7,826 nucleotides of DNA from an uncultured Oxalobacteraceae bacterium (GCA_946478765.1 CAMLDH010000175.1:1-7826), one strand, 5' to 3'. Positions 1 to 7,307 are shown, numbered from the stretch's first letter. The notes: generated by a model not told the origin, from the sequence alone. Translations and numbers: made by a program.

Positions 1-423
1 ATGGCGTGCCGGCACAAGATGAAACCATTGAGCAATTTGCTATTCTCAATCAGGCGCTTTGCTGAATACATTGACGATTGGCTTGTGTGCTTCCTTCGTC
101 TTGCTTGGCAAAGATCGGCCAAAAACGGATGCTATTTCAAAACCTGTGAACGACTGCTTCAAACTGGTAGCGGTCATTCAGTTATCGTAAGGGATCGGCA
201 GCATTTGTTAAGGGTTGTACGATGCCTGCCCACAGCCGCAGGTCAAGCAGAGCGCGAGATCGCTCGCTGGGCAGGCGTCGGACAAGCCTTAACACGAACT
301 GCCGGTCGACCATTCAATGCAAAGGTCCGCTTCCGACTGAAAAACAGCCATTCAGGCCTGAACGACCGCCGCCTTCCGACGCTGCCCTCAATTCACAATC
401 TGCTTGAAGTACAGATTAGCTCC
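1..423. other. Gene-poor flank, probable non-coding relic sequence
   Basis: I see no gene I can support here. One open frame runs from the first base to a stop at 430-432 (143 codons). Its product is rich in Arg, Leu, Ser, Cys and Trp, shows no domain or motif I recognise, has no visible ribosome-binding site because it begins at the window edge, and ends only because it meets the heptamer array. The sequence around 300-390, with its alternating CCGCTTCCGAC-like words, has the look of degenerate spacer DNA often left around mobile or accessory genes. That comparison is from memory and uncertain. If the frame is real it is a hypothetical protein of unknown function. Confidence 0.4.
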
Positions 424-486
424 GGGCTCTGAGCTCTGAGCTCTGAGCTCTGAGCTCTGAGCTCTGAGCTCTGAGCTCTGAGCTCC
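424..486. repeat. Heptanucleotide tandem repeat (GAGCTCT)n
   Basis: Seven perfect head-to-tail copies of GAGCTCT occupy 431-479. They are flanked by a one-mismatch copy (GGGCTCT, 424-430) on the left and another (GAGCTCC, 480-486) on the right, so about nine units in all. Each perfect unit contains the palindrome GAGCTC. Because 7 is not a multiple of 3, every plus-strand frame meets TGA inside the array, so it cannot be read through as protein on that strand. The minus-strand reading (AGAGCTC) has no stop in any frame. Arrays of this kind can change copy number by slipped-strand mispairing. This one ends 102 bp before the start of the NLR-like gene and just upstream of its likely promoter, so it could influence expression. 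That role is inference. Confidence 0.97.
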
Positions 487-502
487 TAACAAGTTAAGAC
501 TG

Positions 503-531
503 CTGATTGCACCTCTGCAAGTTGTTAAAAT
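503..531 (+). promoter_or_regulatory. Possible sigma-70 promoter with extended -10 for the NLR-like gene
   Basis: TGTTAAAAT at 523-531 matches an extended -10 element (TGn followed by TAAAAT, five of six bases of TATAAT). A weak -35 (CTGATT, 503-508) lies 17 bp upstream of the hexamer. Transcription would begin near 538 and leave a leader of about 50 nt before the start codon. The heptamer array ends 16 bp before the -35 position, where an UP element or activator would sit. The call rests on consensus matching by eye. Confidence 0.35.
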
Positions 532-580
532 GCGACCTCACCATCAAGGCTGTGAATCTCATGCGGCCGGGTCGTATTTT

Positions 581-585
581 AGGAG
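581..585 (+). promoter_or_regulatory. Ribosome-binding site deciding between GTG and TTG start
   Basis: AGGAG lies directly before two adjacent in-frame non-ATG starts. The spacer is 3 nt to GTG (589) and 6 nt to TTG (592). The usual spacing of 5-9 nt favours TTG592, whereas GTG is the stronger initiation codon. The two choices differ by one residue. The next in-frame ATG (670) would remove the conserved first helix of the nuclease domain and is unlikely. Confidence 0.7.
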
Positions 586-588
586 ATT

Positions 589-3500
589 GTGTTGGCTGAA
601 CCCGGAGGACCGACCACGCAGTCGGGAATTTTTTATCAAAATAGTGTCGCCGCGCTTTACTTGGGGGCGATGCTCGATCTTCGTCCACCCGTTGGTAAAC
701 CTCGCGTCAACTCGGTCCGAATAGAAGCTCCCGAGAATATCGACGATATCGTTGTCACCTTTGGGAACCACTCAACCCTCTTCATACAGGCTAAAGAACA
801 TCTCGCGCCTCAAGGTGATCCTTGGAATAAGTTTTGGGAATCAGTACGAAAGCAATCAACCAATTGCCGAAGTGGACGAGATGAATTCCGATTGGTTCTC
901 GGCAATCTCAGCAAGCCTTTGGAGGTCCTGCGCGAAACCGTCGAACGGACACAAGGAAAGAACAACTTCTCAGAATGGCAGAATGCGCTGAATGGTGAGC
1001 AGGCGAAAATAGCAAAATCGGTCTTGGATGCCCTCACTCTGCCGCAAAGCGAGGCGTTTTCTGTCTTGAAACGCATACGGATAGAATTTTTAACGCTTGC
1101 TACTATCGAAACGACAGGCGTTCGTGATTGGATGCCGTCCTCGTCGGCCGAGCAATTAGGATTGTATAGCCATCTTCGCGATTGTTGTGGCAGCGGAGCA
1201 AGAGTTCGTCAAACCTTCCTTGCAGCCGAGCTCTCCGAACTGCTGTTGTCAAAATACGGCGTTCGCATCTTCGGTTCGCACGGTGACGGCCTAGAGCAAT
1301 ACCGTAAGGCCATCGGCTCGCAGTTTGATCATATTGCTGTCCCGGGCACATCGATATCCTTGCGTGAGGGCGATTTGTTCACGTGGCCCACAATCAGATC
1401 AGTGAACAAGGCGACGCACTCTGATTTCGAGGACGAGAATCTTTGGCCTGTAGATAATCATTCTGGCGAAGAAGTCGACTTATGTGATTTTCCATCACAA
1501 GACATGAAATGGATCATCCTGGAGAGTGGTGCGGGCTATGGAAAGTCAACAATTCTAAGAGCTACCACTCGTCGTTTAATCAGTAGCACCGCACACATTC
1601 CCGCCTTCATTCATGCTGACGCAGTGCAATCGTATGCAACGATCCAGGATTATCTCGCCGCTGAATATAATGCCAGTTACAAAGTCGCCATCGATTGGGA
1701 GGCACTTTGCGAACAAGGCCGCGCGGTTCTCCTCATCGACGGTCTTGACGAACTGAACGATACCGCGCGAGCCTCGCTTACGAACATGATTGTGCGTGCA
1801 GCGGCCCGATTTCCCGCGACACCCATTCTAATAGGCGCCCGGGACGCGTCGGTCGCAGTCCTCCCACCACAGTTCAAGCTCTTCCAAGTACAGCGCCTCA
1901 ATTGGGGAAAAATGATCTCGATGTTGGAGCGTTACATCCATACGCGCCTCGACCTCAACCTTCGGGTTATCGTTAGCCATATTAGAGAGCATCAGGAACT
2001 CGATCTGCTTTGCCGAGTACCGCTATTCTTAGCGATCTTTGTGGGAACGATCCCGAAAAACGGCAAGATACCAACAAGCAGGACCGAACTTCTTGAAAGA
2101 TACATCTCACTAGCCGTATCACCCCAACGACATAAGCCTACTCAAAAATCCGTCATCAGCAAGACACAATTGCGACGAGGCGCAGAAGTGGTCGCATTAC
2201 TCGCGCTAGAAAGAAACGAGGCTGCTCTACCTGAAAGGGCAATCCGAGCGTGCTTAAGCAAAGAACTTGGTCAGCCAATTGGTGACGAATGTGCTGACAC
2301 ACTCATTCAATACGGATTACTTGAGCGTCGTGGGGCTCGCATTGCATTTTCAATTCCCACAGTCCAGGAGTACCTTGCTGGTTGCGTACTTGCAGAGAAC
2401 GACAACTTCCAATCCAACGATTGGTTCATAAATGTCTATCGGCGCCCTTGGGCCCAAGCCATTCAATTTGCCATCGAAAAGGTAACGGATGCTGATGCAC
2501 TGCTTCGCCGACAGATTGAGCATAAAGACGACTTGTTTTACACTTCTCTCCGTCTAGTAGCACGATGCATTGTCAACGGCGCATCGGTAACGACTGACTT
2601 TAGGGACGTTGTTGCAGGGAAGCTAGCTCACGCCTGGACCAGAGGGAGTCACAACACAAAAAAGAAAATCGGCGGCCTTATTGCGGATGGCTTTTGCAGG
2701 CCTCTACATCCAACCATCAGACAGCAGTTGGTCCGTAGTGAGTCATTCATATCTGCACGTCCAGCAATCCTCTATCGGGCGGCGGACAATGTATTGACCT
2801 TAGAATGCCTACGATTACTCCTCGAACAATCTGACATCCGTGAGCTATGGAGCTTGGAATGGCATGAGGTCTTAAGGCCGATAGCAGTAGATGCCATAGA
2901 ACTTTTGGCGCAACGTGCTCGAGCAGAAACCGGTGGCGGCTTGCCCGCTGCAGTCATTGCCGAGGTGTTTTATAGACTTCGCGATGATGCTCGCGTCAAC
3001 TGGATGAACTTGTCATCCGATTCAAGTATTCCACTTGTAGTACGTGCAGCCGCACAATTCGGTCTTAAGGAAGTTTCGAACGAGCTGCAAACGGAACTAA
3101 TCACAGCTGCGATCGCTGGCACGAAAGGCTTCTTCATGTGGAAGAGCTTTCATCAGGCGTATATTTCCACGAATTGGTGGAAGGAACACTTCTGCGGGCT
3201 GTGCCAAGCAGCTCCGCAGAAAGATGGAGAAACGATTTTCCGGTATATGGATGCAGAGGGCGATGTAGCGCAACAGTTTCTGGATCTTATTTCTGAGATC
3301 GCGTCAAACCCGACCACACACCCTCATCATCGATTCAGCCTTCAGATAATTCTCGGTCGCCGAGGGTCTACGGAATTTTCTGAAGCCGCAACAGACTCAC
3401 TTCAAACCGCAGATATCGAACAAATCCATCAGTGGGTAAATGCCTCACTATATTTCTCAGAGTCCACGATGAAACGCGGAGTCCTCACAATCAGCGCACG

Positions 3501-4104
3501 AAAACTGTCTCAGTCTGACCAAATTTCAATTTTATACGCACTAGCCGACAGCGTACTGCACAAGCCTTACGGTAAGCAACGCCATCTGCTTCTTGGGGGC
3601 CCTTTCGTGAAGCTTGAACAACCTGGCGAAGTCGCGGCAATCGTGGCTGATTGGGGAGAACGGCTCATCCGTGATGGCAACCTCACAGAAATACCATGCA
3701 GGGACCTTGTTCTTACTTGTGCGAAATGCGGATCAGAAGAATCTAAACATAGACTCCTCTCGTATGTTGAAGACTACTTAGATAACCACGACCATATAGA
3801 GGAAGACGATTGGACATGGCTCGCCTCCTGTTTATTTGCTGTTCTCGAGAGTTCGGTAGAACTTGGCACAGACAGACTTTGGCAGGTCATTGAGAAAGCT
3901 CGAACACTACCAGTCAGTTTCATAATGGCAAAAATAATTGCGAAGGAAGGACCCGACATCCATCCGACTCTTATCGAGTACTTTGAGAAAGGTGATTCTA
4001 AGACTGCCAAAATGGCAATATGGGACTATTTTGAACAATCTGCAGAACGTCAGGGACTCATTGTTCGCATCATCGACGGGAAGCTAAACATTTCTTCAGT
4101 GTGA
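589..4104 (+). CDS. NLR-like NACHT NTPase with N-terminal Cap4-like nuclease domain; probable anti-phage defence protein
   Basis: The product has 1171 residues. Residues 5-80 resemble the start of Cap4/DUF4297-type nucleases: a GxxYQ-like helix (13-24), acidic residues E46, D52 and D53, and a Q67-A-K69 (QxK) strand, together a PD-(D/E)xK-like active site that would cut DNA. Residues 309-600 form a NACHT domain. The P-loop is SGAGYGKST (313-321), with Ser where Gly is usual at its first position. Walker B is LLIDGLDEL (381-389), sensor 1 is near R418, a PLFLAIF helix lies at 478-484, and FSIPTVQEYLA (587-597) is the motif that closes many NACHT modules. The remaining 570 residues look helical, perhaps HEAT- or TPR-like, and probably sense the trigger; I do not recognise them. 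The family logic (Avs, bNACHT) is ligand-driven oligomerisation that switches on the effector. An in-frame TAG at 580-582 excludes an earlier start. AGGAG at 581-585 is 3 nt from GTG589 and 6 nt from TTG592, so TTG592 is the alternative start. The gene stands alone, and its mixed codon use (TTA, ATA, AGA) differs from the GC-rich genes to the right. Nuclease identity is less certain than NACHT identity. Confidence 0.9.
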   Translation: MLAEPGGPTTQSGIFYQNSVAALYLGAMLDLRPPVGKPRVNSVRIEAPENIDDIVVTFGNHSTLFIQAKEHLAPQGDPWNKFWESVRKQSTNCRSGRDEFRLVLGNLSKPLEVLRETVERTQGKNNFSEWQNALNGEQAKIAKSVLDALTLPQSEAFSVLKRIRIEFLTLATIETTGVRDWMPSSSAEQLGLYSHLRDCCGSGARVRQTFLAAELSELLLSKYGVRIFGSHGDGLEQYRKAIGSQFDHIAVPGTSISLREGDLFTWPTIRSVNKATHSDFEDENLWPVDNHSGEEVDLCDFPSQDMKWIILESGAGYGKSTILRATTRRLISSTAHIPAFIHADAVQSYATIQDYLAAEYNASYKVAIDWEALCEQGRAVLLIDGLDELNDTARASLTNMIVRAAARFPATPILIGARDASVAVLPPQFKLFQVQRLNWGKMISMLERYIHTRLDLNLRVIVSHIREHQELDLLCRVPLFLAIFVGTIPKNGKIPTSRTELLERYISLAVSPQRHKPTQKSVISKTQLRRGAEVVALLALERNEAALPERAIRACLSKELGQPIGDECADTLIQYGLLERRGARIAFSIPTVQEYLAGCVLAENDNFQSNDWFINVYRRPWAQAIQFAIEKVTDADALLRRQIEHKDDLFYTSLRLVARCIVNGASVTTDFRDVVAGKLAHAWTRGSHNTKKKIGGLIADGFCRPLHPTIRQQLVRSESFISARPAILYRAADNVLTLECLRLLLEQSDIRELWSLEWHEVLRPIAVDAIELLAQRARAETGGGLPAAVIAEVFYRLRDDARVNWMNLSSDSSIPLVVRAAAQFGLKEVSNELQTELITAAIAGTKGFFMWKSFHQAYISTNWWKEHFCGLCQAAPQKDGETIFRYMDAEGDVAQQFLDLISEIASNPTTHPHHRFSLQIILGRRGSTEFSEAATDSLQTADIEQIHQWVNASLYFSESTMKRGVLTISARKLSQSDQISILYALADSVLHKPYGKQRHLLLGGPFVKLEQPGEVAAIVADWGERLIRDGNLTEIPCRDLVLTCAKCGSEESKHRLLSYVEDYLDNHDHIEEDDWTWLASCLFAVLESSVELGTDRLWQVIEKARTLPVSFIMAKIIAKEGPDIHPTLIEYFEKGDSKTAKMAIWDYFEQSAERQGLIVRIIDGKLNISSV

Positions 4105-4140
4105 AAGGGACGGAAGCTGTTTCATAGCTCAGTAGTCGTT

Positions 4141-4157
4141 CGGTCGAAGACCGTTTT
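4141..4157 (+). terminator. Short intrinsic-terminator-like hairpin after the NLR-like gene
   Basis: CGGTC (4141-4145) pairs with GACCG (4149-4153) across a GAA loop, and TTTT (4154-4157) follows immediately. It lies 36 nt after the stop codon, where a terminator is expected. The stem is only 5 bp and the T-run only four, so termination would be weak. The rest of the convergent gap (4105-4379) shows no gene. Confidence 0.35.
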
Positions 4158-4379
4158 CGCTGCATTGCAGACGCCCAGAAAATTCATCTGACCGGCAGGA
4201 TTGTGTCGACAAATCATTTTCGTCGCCGTGCAGCCAAGGGTCGGCACGTAACTCTTTCCGGTCGGCACTGAAACTTTACGCAATCGCTCCTATCACCCAG
4301 GACCGGTTGGTCAGCCATCTCCTCTGATTTGAACAGAAGAAAACCTGCGCAACACGCCCCATCAACTTGAGGACAAGTT

Positions 4380-4859
4380 CTACCCCCGCCGTGCCGCCTC
4401 AATCGCGGCGATGTCGATTTTTTTCATGGTCATCATCGCATCGAATACGCGCTTAGCCGCCGCGCGATCGGGGCCGGTTACCGCCTCGACAAGGACGCGC
4501 GGGGAGATCTGCCACGACAATCCCCACCGGTCCTTGCACCAGCCGCATGCGCTTTCCTGGCCGCCATTGCCGACGATGGCGTTCCACAAGCGATCGGTTT
4601 CGGCCTGGTCGTCGGTCGCGATTTGAAATGAGAATGACTCGTTGTGCTTGAAATGCGGGCCGCCGTTGAGCCCGACGCAGGGAATGCCGGCGACCGTGAA
4701 CTCGACCGTGAGGACATCGCCCTGCTTGCCGTCGGGATAGTCGCCCGGTGCGCGGTGGATGGCGCCGACTGCGCTGTCGGGGAATGTTTCGGCATAAAAG
4801 TGTGCGGCGTCAACAGCGCCGCCTTCGTACCACAGACAGATGGTGTTCTTGCTGGTCAT
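4380..4859 (-). CDS. VOC-superfamily protein, PhnB / 3-demethylubiquinone-9 3-methyltransferase-like
   Basis: The 159-residue product matches the small glyoxalase-fold family often annotated 3-demethylubiquinone-9 3-methyltransferase or PhnB-like. Visible landmarks are the N-terminal ICLWYEGGAVDAAHFYAETF helix region (7-26), the VEFTVAGIPCVGLNGGPHF strand pair (52-70), NESFSFQIATDDQAETDRLW (73-92), and the signature CGWCKDRWGLSWQISP (105-120). Such proteins are cytosolic, usually dimeric and built from beta-alpha-beta-beta-beta modules. The methyltransferase name is a historical annotation and should not be read as a proven activity; the substrate is unknown. The start is set at 4859 because AGGAG (4867-4871 on the minus strand) lies 7 nt upstream. 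An in-frame ATG at 4925 would add 22 residues unlike the family. The gene runs convergently to the NLR-like gene and divergently from the aminotransferase, with no operon partner in view. Confidence 0.9.
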   Translation of the reverse strand: MTSKNTICLWYEGGAVDAAHFYAETFPDSAVGAIHRAPGDYPDGKQGDVLTVEFTVAGIPCVGLNGGPHFKHNESFSFQIATDDQAETDRLWNAIVGNGGQESACGWCKDRWGLSWQISPRVLVEAVTGPDRAAAKRVFDAMMTMKKIDIAAIEAARRG

Positions 4860-5338
4860 GTCGTGTCTCCTGAAAAGTTGAACTTCGGCGTCCATCACCG
4901 TTACAACAACGCCAATCGTCCACATTGCGGGACCTTGGTGTGTCGGACGAGACTAATGCCGTTGCCGGGATCCGTCAATGTTGCACATTCTCGCGGCGGG
5001 CGCGGGCCGCTCACAGGGTAGACCGTTGCGAAAGGCGATTGTTCGGTCCACGAATTTGATGCGCATGTTCGTTGGCGCGCTCCCTTCGGGCGCGAGAATG
5101 TCGATGCCGGTTCGCGCTTGCGGTCGCTGCAGGCAGCCGGCGCGATGCAGTATGGCGCCGCGTGCGCAGCACAAAATGCCGAATCCTTCGCAAATACGCA
5201 ATTTCCGATGATTTCGCGCCGCGTGCTCGCAAGCTAACACCAGGCCACTCTGGCTAAGATGATCCTGCTACCGAAGCAGCGGCAAGCGCCCCGCCCTCCG
5301 CTTGCATTCTCCCCATGTTTTTAGATACGGACCCCATC
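4860..5338. other. Divergent intergenic region between VOC and aminotransferase genes
   Basis: This stretch of 479 bp should hold the promoters of both flanking genes. Several open frames cross it on both strands (for example 4953-5240 minus and 4978-5211 plus), but they overlap each other, have no recognisable motifs and show the Arg/Ala/Cys-rich make-up typical of chance frames in GC-rich DNA. A loosely symmetric pair CGCAAAT (5189-5195) and ATTTCGCG (5211-5218) might be a regulator site, but the match is imperfect. A 5-bp stem CGCGC/GCGCG (5076-5080 and 5090-5094) has no T-run. I find no convincing -35/-10 pair. Confidence 0.6.
4867..4871 (-). promoter_or_regulatory. Ribosome-binding site fixing the VOC gene start
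   Basis: On the minus strand AGGAG is followed by a 7-nt spacer and then ATG at 4859-4857. This is the best Shine-Dalgarno match near the gene and supports the shorter start over the one at 4925. Confidence 0.75.
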
Positions 5339-6715
5339 ATGCAAATCGATTCTCTCCTCACGCTGGACCGCGAACACCTGATCCATCCCGTCGTCAATTT
5401 TCGCACCCACGAACAGCGGGGCGCCACCATCCTGGAGTCGGGACGCGGCCCCTGGCTGCGCGACATCCAGGGCAATGAAATCCTCGATGCGTTTTCCGGG
5501 CTGTGGTGCGTCAACGTCGGTTACGGACAGGAGAGCATCGTGCGCGCCGCCACCGAACAGATGAGCCGGCTGCCGTATGCGACCGGCTACTTCCACTTCG
5601 GCTCGGAGCCGGCGATCCGCCTGGCCGCGCGCCTGGTGGAACTGGCGCCGGCCTCGCTGCGCCATGTGTATTTCACGCTCGGCGGTTCCGACGCGGCGGA
5701 TTCTGCCATCCGCTACATCACCTACTACTACAACGCGATCGGCAAGCCGGACAAGAAACAGTTCATTTCGATCGAGCGCGGCTATCACGGTTCGTCTTCG
5801 CTGGGCGCCGGCCTGACGGCGCTGCCGGTGTTCCACCAGCATTTCGACGTGCCGACTCCCAACCAGCACAAGATTCCGTCGCCCTATCCTTATCGCAACC
5901 CGGTGGGTGACGATCCGCAAGCCATCATCCGCGCCTCGGTCGAGGCCTTGCGCGCCAAGGTGCGCGAGCTGGGCCAGGAGCGCGTGGCGGCATTCTTCTG
6001 CGAACCGATCCAGGGCTCCGGCGGCGTGATCGTGCCGCCCCAGGGGTGGCTCAAGGCGATGCGCGATGCTTGCCGCGAACTGGACATCCTGTTCGTCGTC
6101 GATGAAGTCATTACCGGCTTCGGCCGCACCGGCCCGCTGTTCGCCTGCGAAGCCGAAGGCGTCGAGCCCGACCTGATGATGGTTGCGAAAGGATTGACTG
6201 CGGGTTACGCACCGATGGGCGCCGTGCTGATGTCGGACGCGGTGTATGCGGGCATTGCGGATGGCGCGCCCGGCATGCCGGTCGGCCATGGCTACACCTA
6301 TTCCGCCCATCCGGTCAGCGCCGCCATCGGGCTGGAAGTGCTGCGCTTGTACCTGGAGGGCGGCTTGCTCGCCAACGGCATCGAGCAGGCGCCGCGCTTC
6401 GAGCAGGGTTTGCGCAATCTCCTCGATCACCCGCTGGTCGGCGACGCGCGCAGCCGTGGCCTGCTCGGCGCGCTGGAACTGGTTGCCGATAAGGCAAGCA
6501 AGGAACGCTTCGATCCCGCGCTCAAACTGAGCGACCGCATCGCCGAGGCTGCCTACCGCAACCGGGTGACGTTCCGCGCCTTCGGCGACAACATTCTCGG
6601 CTTCGCCCCGGCGCTGTGCTTTGGTGCAAACGACTTCGAGGTACTGTTCGACCGCTTGAAAAAAACGCTGGACGAGGTGCTCGACCAGCCGGATGTGCGC
6701 CGCGCGGTAAAGTGA
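5339..6715 (+). CDS. Class III PLP-dependent aminotransferase (omega-amino acid / diamine:pyruvate type)
   Basis: The 458-residue product is a full-length fold-type I, class III aminotransferase, which moves an amino group from a terminal amine donor (such as beta-alanine, putrescine, GABA or taurine) to a keto acid such as pyruvate. Visible family features are GLWCVNVGYG (54-63), the PLP-phosphate loop GGSD (115-118), YHG (149-151) stacking on the cofactor, E222 in CEPIQGSGG, the VVDEVITGFGRTG motif with D255 binding the pyridine nitrogen, the Schiff-base lysine K284 in VAKGLTAGY, T320 in YTYSAHP, and R413 at the position of the flexible carboxylate-binding arginine of omega-transaminases. 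All catalytic residues are present. Substrate cannot be read from sequence. I prefer the start at 5339 over the in-frame ATG at 5315, which has no ribosome-binding site and would add eight non-family residues. The SD at 5339 is itself weak (GGA at 5329-5331). The Lrp-type gene downstream is a plausible controller. Confidence 0.93.
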   Translation: MQIDSLLTLDREHLIHPVVNFRTHEQRGATILESGRGPWLRDIQGNEILDAFSGLWCVNVGYGQESIVRAATEQMSRLPYATGYFHFGSEPAIRLAARLVELAPASLRHVYFTLGGSDAADSAIRYITYYYNAIGKPDKKQFISIERGYHGSSSLGAGLTALPVFHQHFDVPTPNQHKIPSPYPYRNPVGDDPQAIIRASVEALRAKVRELGQERVAAFFCEPIQGSGGVIVPPQGWLKAMRDACRELDILFVVDEVITGFGRTGPLFACEAEGVEPDLMMVAKGLTAGYAPMGAVLMSDAVYAGIADGAPGMPVGHGYTYSAHPVSAAIGLEVLRLYLEGGLLANGIEQAPRFEQGLRNLLDHPLVGDARSRGLLGALELVADKASKERFDPALKLSDRIAEAAYRNRVTFRAFGDNILGFAPALCFGANDFEVLFDRLKKTLDEVLDQPDVRRAVK

Positions 6716-6749
6716 CGCCGCAGGCAGGAAAATGCGACGTGCCAAAGCG

Positions 6750-6775
6750 CATGTTGCCTGCTAACATGACAGGCA
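6750..6775. promoter_or_regulatory. Overlapping inverted repeats, candidate operator upstream of the Lrp/AsnC gene
   Basis: Two perfect dyads overlap in this gap: CATGTT-N7-AACATG (6750-6755 and 6763-6768) and TGCCTG-N9-CAGGCA (6755-6760 and 6770-6775). A third copy of CAGGCA stands at 6721-6726. The site lies 35 bp before the start codon of the regulator, where autoregulatory sites of Lrp/AsnC proteins commonly occur; the 15-bp centre spacing of the second dyad fits the general size of such sites. Binding is inferred, not shown. Confidence 0.45.
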
Positions 6776-6809
6776 TTACCGGAGCTTTTCAAGAAAGCGG
6801 CAGAATACG

Positions 6810-7307
6810 ATGATGCCTGAAGCACTCAAACTGGATCGGATCGACATCCGCATCCTCAGTCATCTGCAGCGCAACGGCCGGGTCACGAACGTGGACCTGG
6901 CCGATGCCGTCGGCCTGTCGCCCAGCCCTTGCCTGATCCGCGTCAAGCGCCTCGAAAAAGCAGGTTTCATCGTTGGCTACGGCGCCCATATACAGCTCGA
7001 AAAACTGGGCACCATGCAACTGGTGTTCACCCAGGTCACGCTATCGGATCACCGCCGCGAGGATTTTGCCAAGTTCGAAGCCGCCATCCGCAGCATCGAC
7101 GAGATCGTCGAATGCCACCTGGTGAGCGGCGGCTTCGACTACCTGCTGAAATTCGTCACGCGCAGCGTGGTCCATTACCAGACCATCGTCGAGGACGTGC
7201 TGGAGCGCAGCGTGAATATCGAAAAGTACTTCAGCTACATCGTGATCAAGTCGCCTTTCATCAAAAACCACTATCCCATCGAAAAGCTGTTCTCTCCTCA
7301 CGAGTAA
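6810..7307 (+). CDS. Lrp/AsnC family transcriptional regulator
   Basis: The 165-residue product has the standard length and layout of the family. An N-terminal winged helix-turn-helix spans about residues 8-57 (LDRIDIRILSHLQRNGR, then VDLADAVGLSPSPCLIRVKRLEKAGFI). A C-terminal RAM effector domain spans about 68-150, with VSGGFDYLLKF (105-115) at the usual turn where amino-acid effectors bind at the oligomer interface. Such proteins form octamers or dimers that wrap DNA and respond to amino acids. The gene follows the aminotransferase by 94 bp on the same strand, so it probably regulates that gene, itself, or both. Two ATG codons are adjacent (6810 and 6813), and the purine-rich AAAGCGG at 6794-6800 is a weak ribosome-binding site that suits the first better. 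The effector is unknown. Confidence 0.95.
   Translation: MMPEALKLDRIDIRILSHLQRNGRVTNVDLADAVGLSPSPCLIRVKRLEKAGFIVGYGAHIQLEKLGTMQLVFTQVTLSDHRREDFAKFEAAIRSIDEIVECHLVSGGFDYLLKFVTRSVVHYQTIVEDVLERSVNIEKYFSYIVIKSPFIKNHYPIEKLFSPHE

Noticed and set aside
1..432. Open frame of 143 codons at the window start
   Set aside because: No motif, atypical composition, no visible ribosome-binding site, and a stop supplied only by the heptamer array; kept only as a possibility inside the flank entry.
424..486. CRISPR array
   Set aside because: The units are 7 bp, directly adjacent and without spacers, so this is a simple tandem repeat.
507..531. TTGCAC (507-512) as the -35 paired with TAAAAT (526-531)
   Set aside because: The spacer would be only 13 bp, too short for sigma-70; the extended -10 reading does not need it.
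4301..4312. Small hairpin GACC-GGTT-GGTC as a terminator for the minus-strand VOC gene
   Set aside because: Only a 4-bp stem and no T-run on either strand.
4860..4925. Longer N-terminus for the VOC protein starting at 4925
   Set aside because: The extra 22 residues do not fit the family, whereas the start at 4859 has a good AGGAG at 7 nt.
4953..5240. Minus-strand open frame of 95 codons between the VOC and aminotransferase genes
   Set aside because: Overlaps several equally long frames on both strands, has no known motif, and occupies the expected promoter region.
5251..5260. TGGCTAAGAT as an extended -10 for the aminotransferase gene
   Set aside because: The TG is one base too far from the hexamer and there is no -35 at a suitable distance.
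5321..6745. Minus-strand open frame of 474 codons opposite the aminotransferase
   Set aside because: It is the antisense shadow of a well-supported gene in GC-rich DNA, rich in Arg, Ala, Gln and His, with no recognisable domain.
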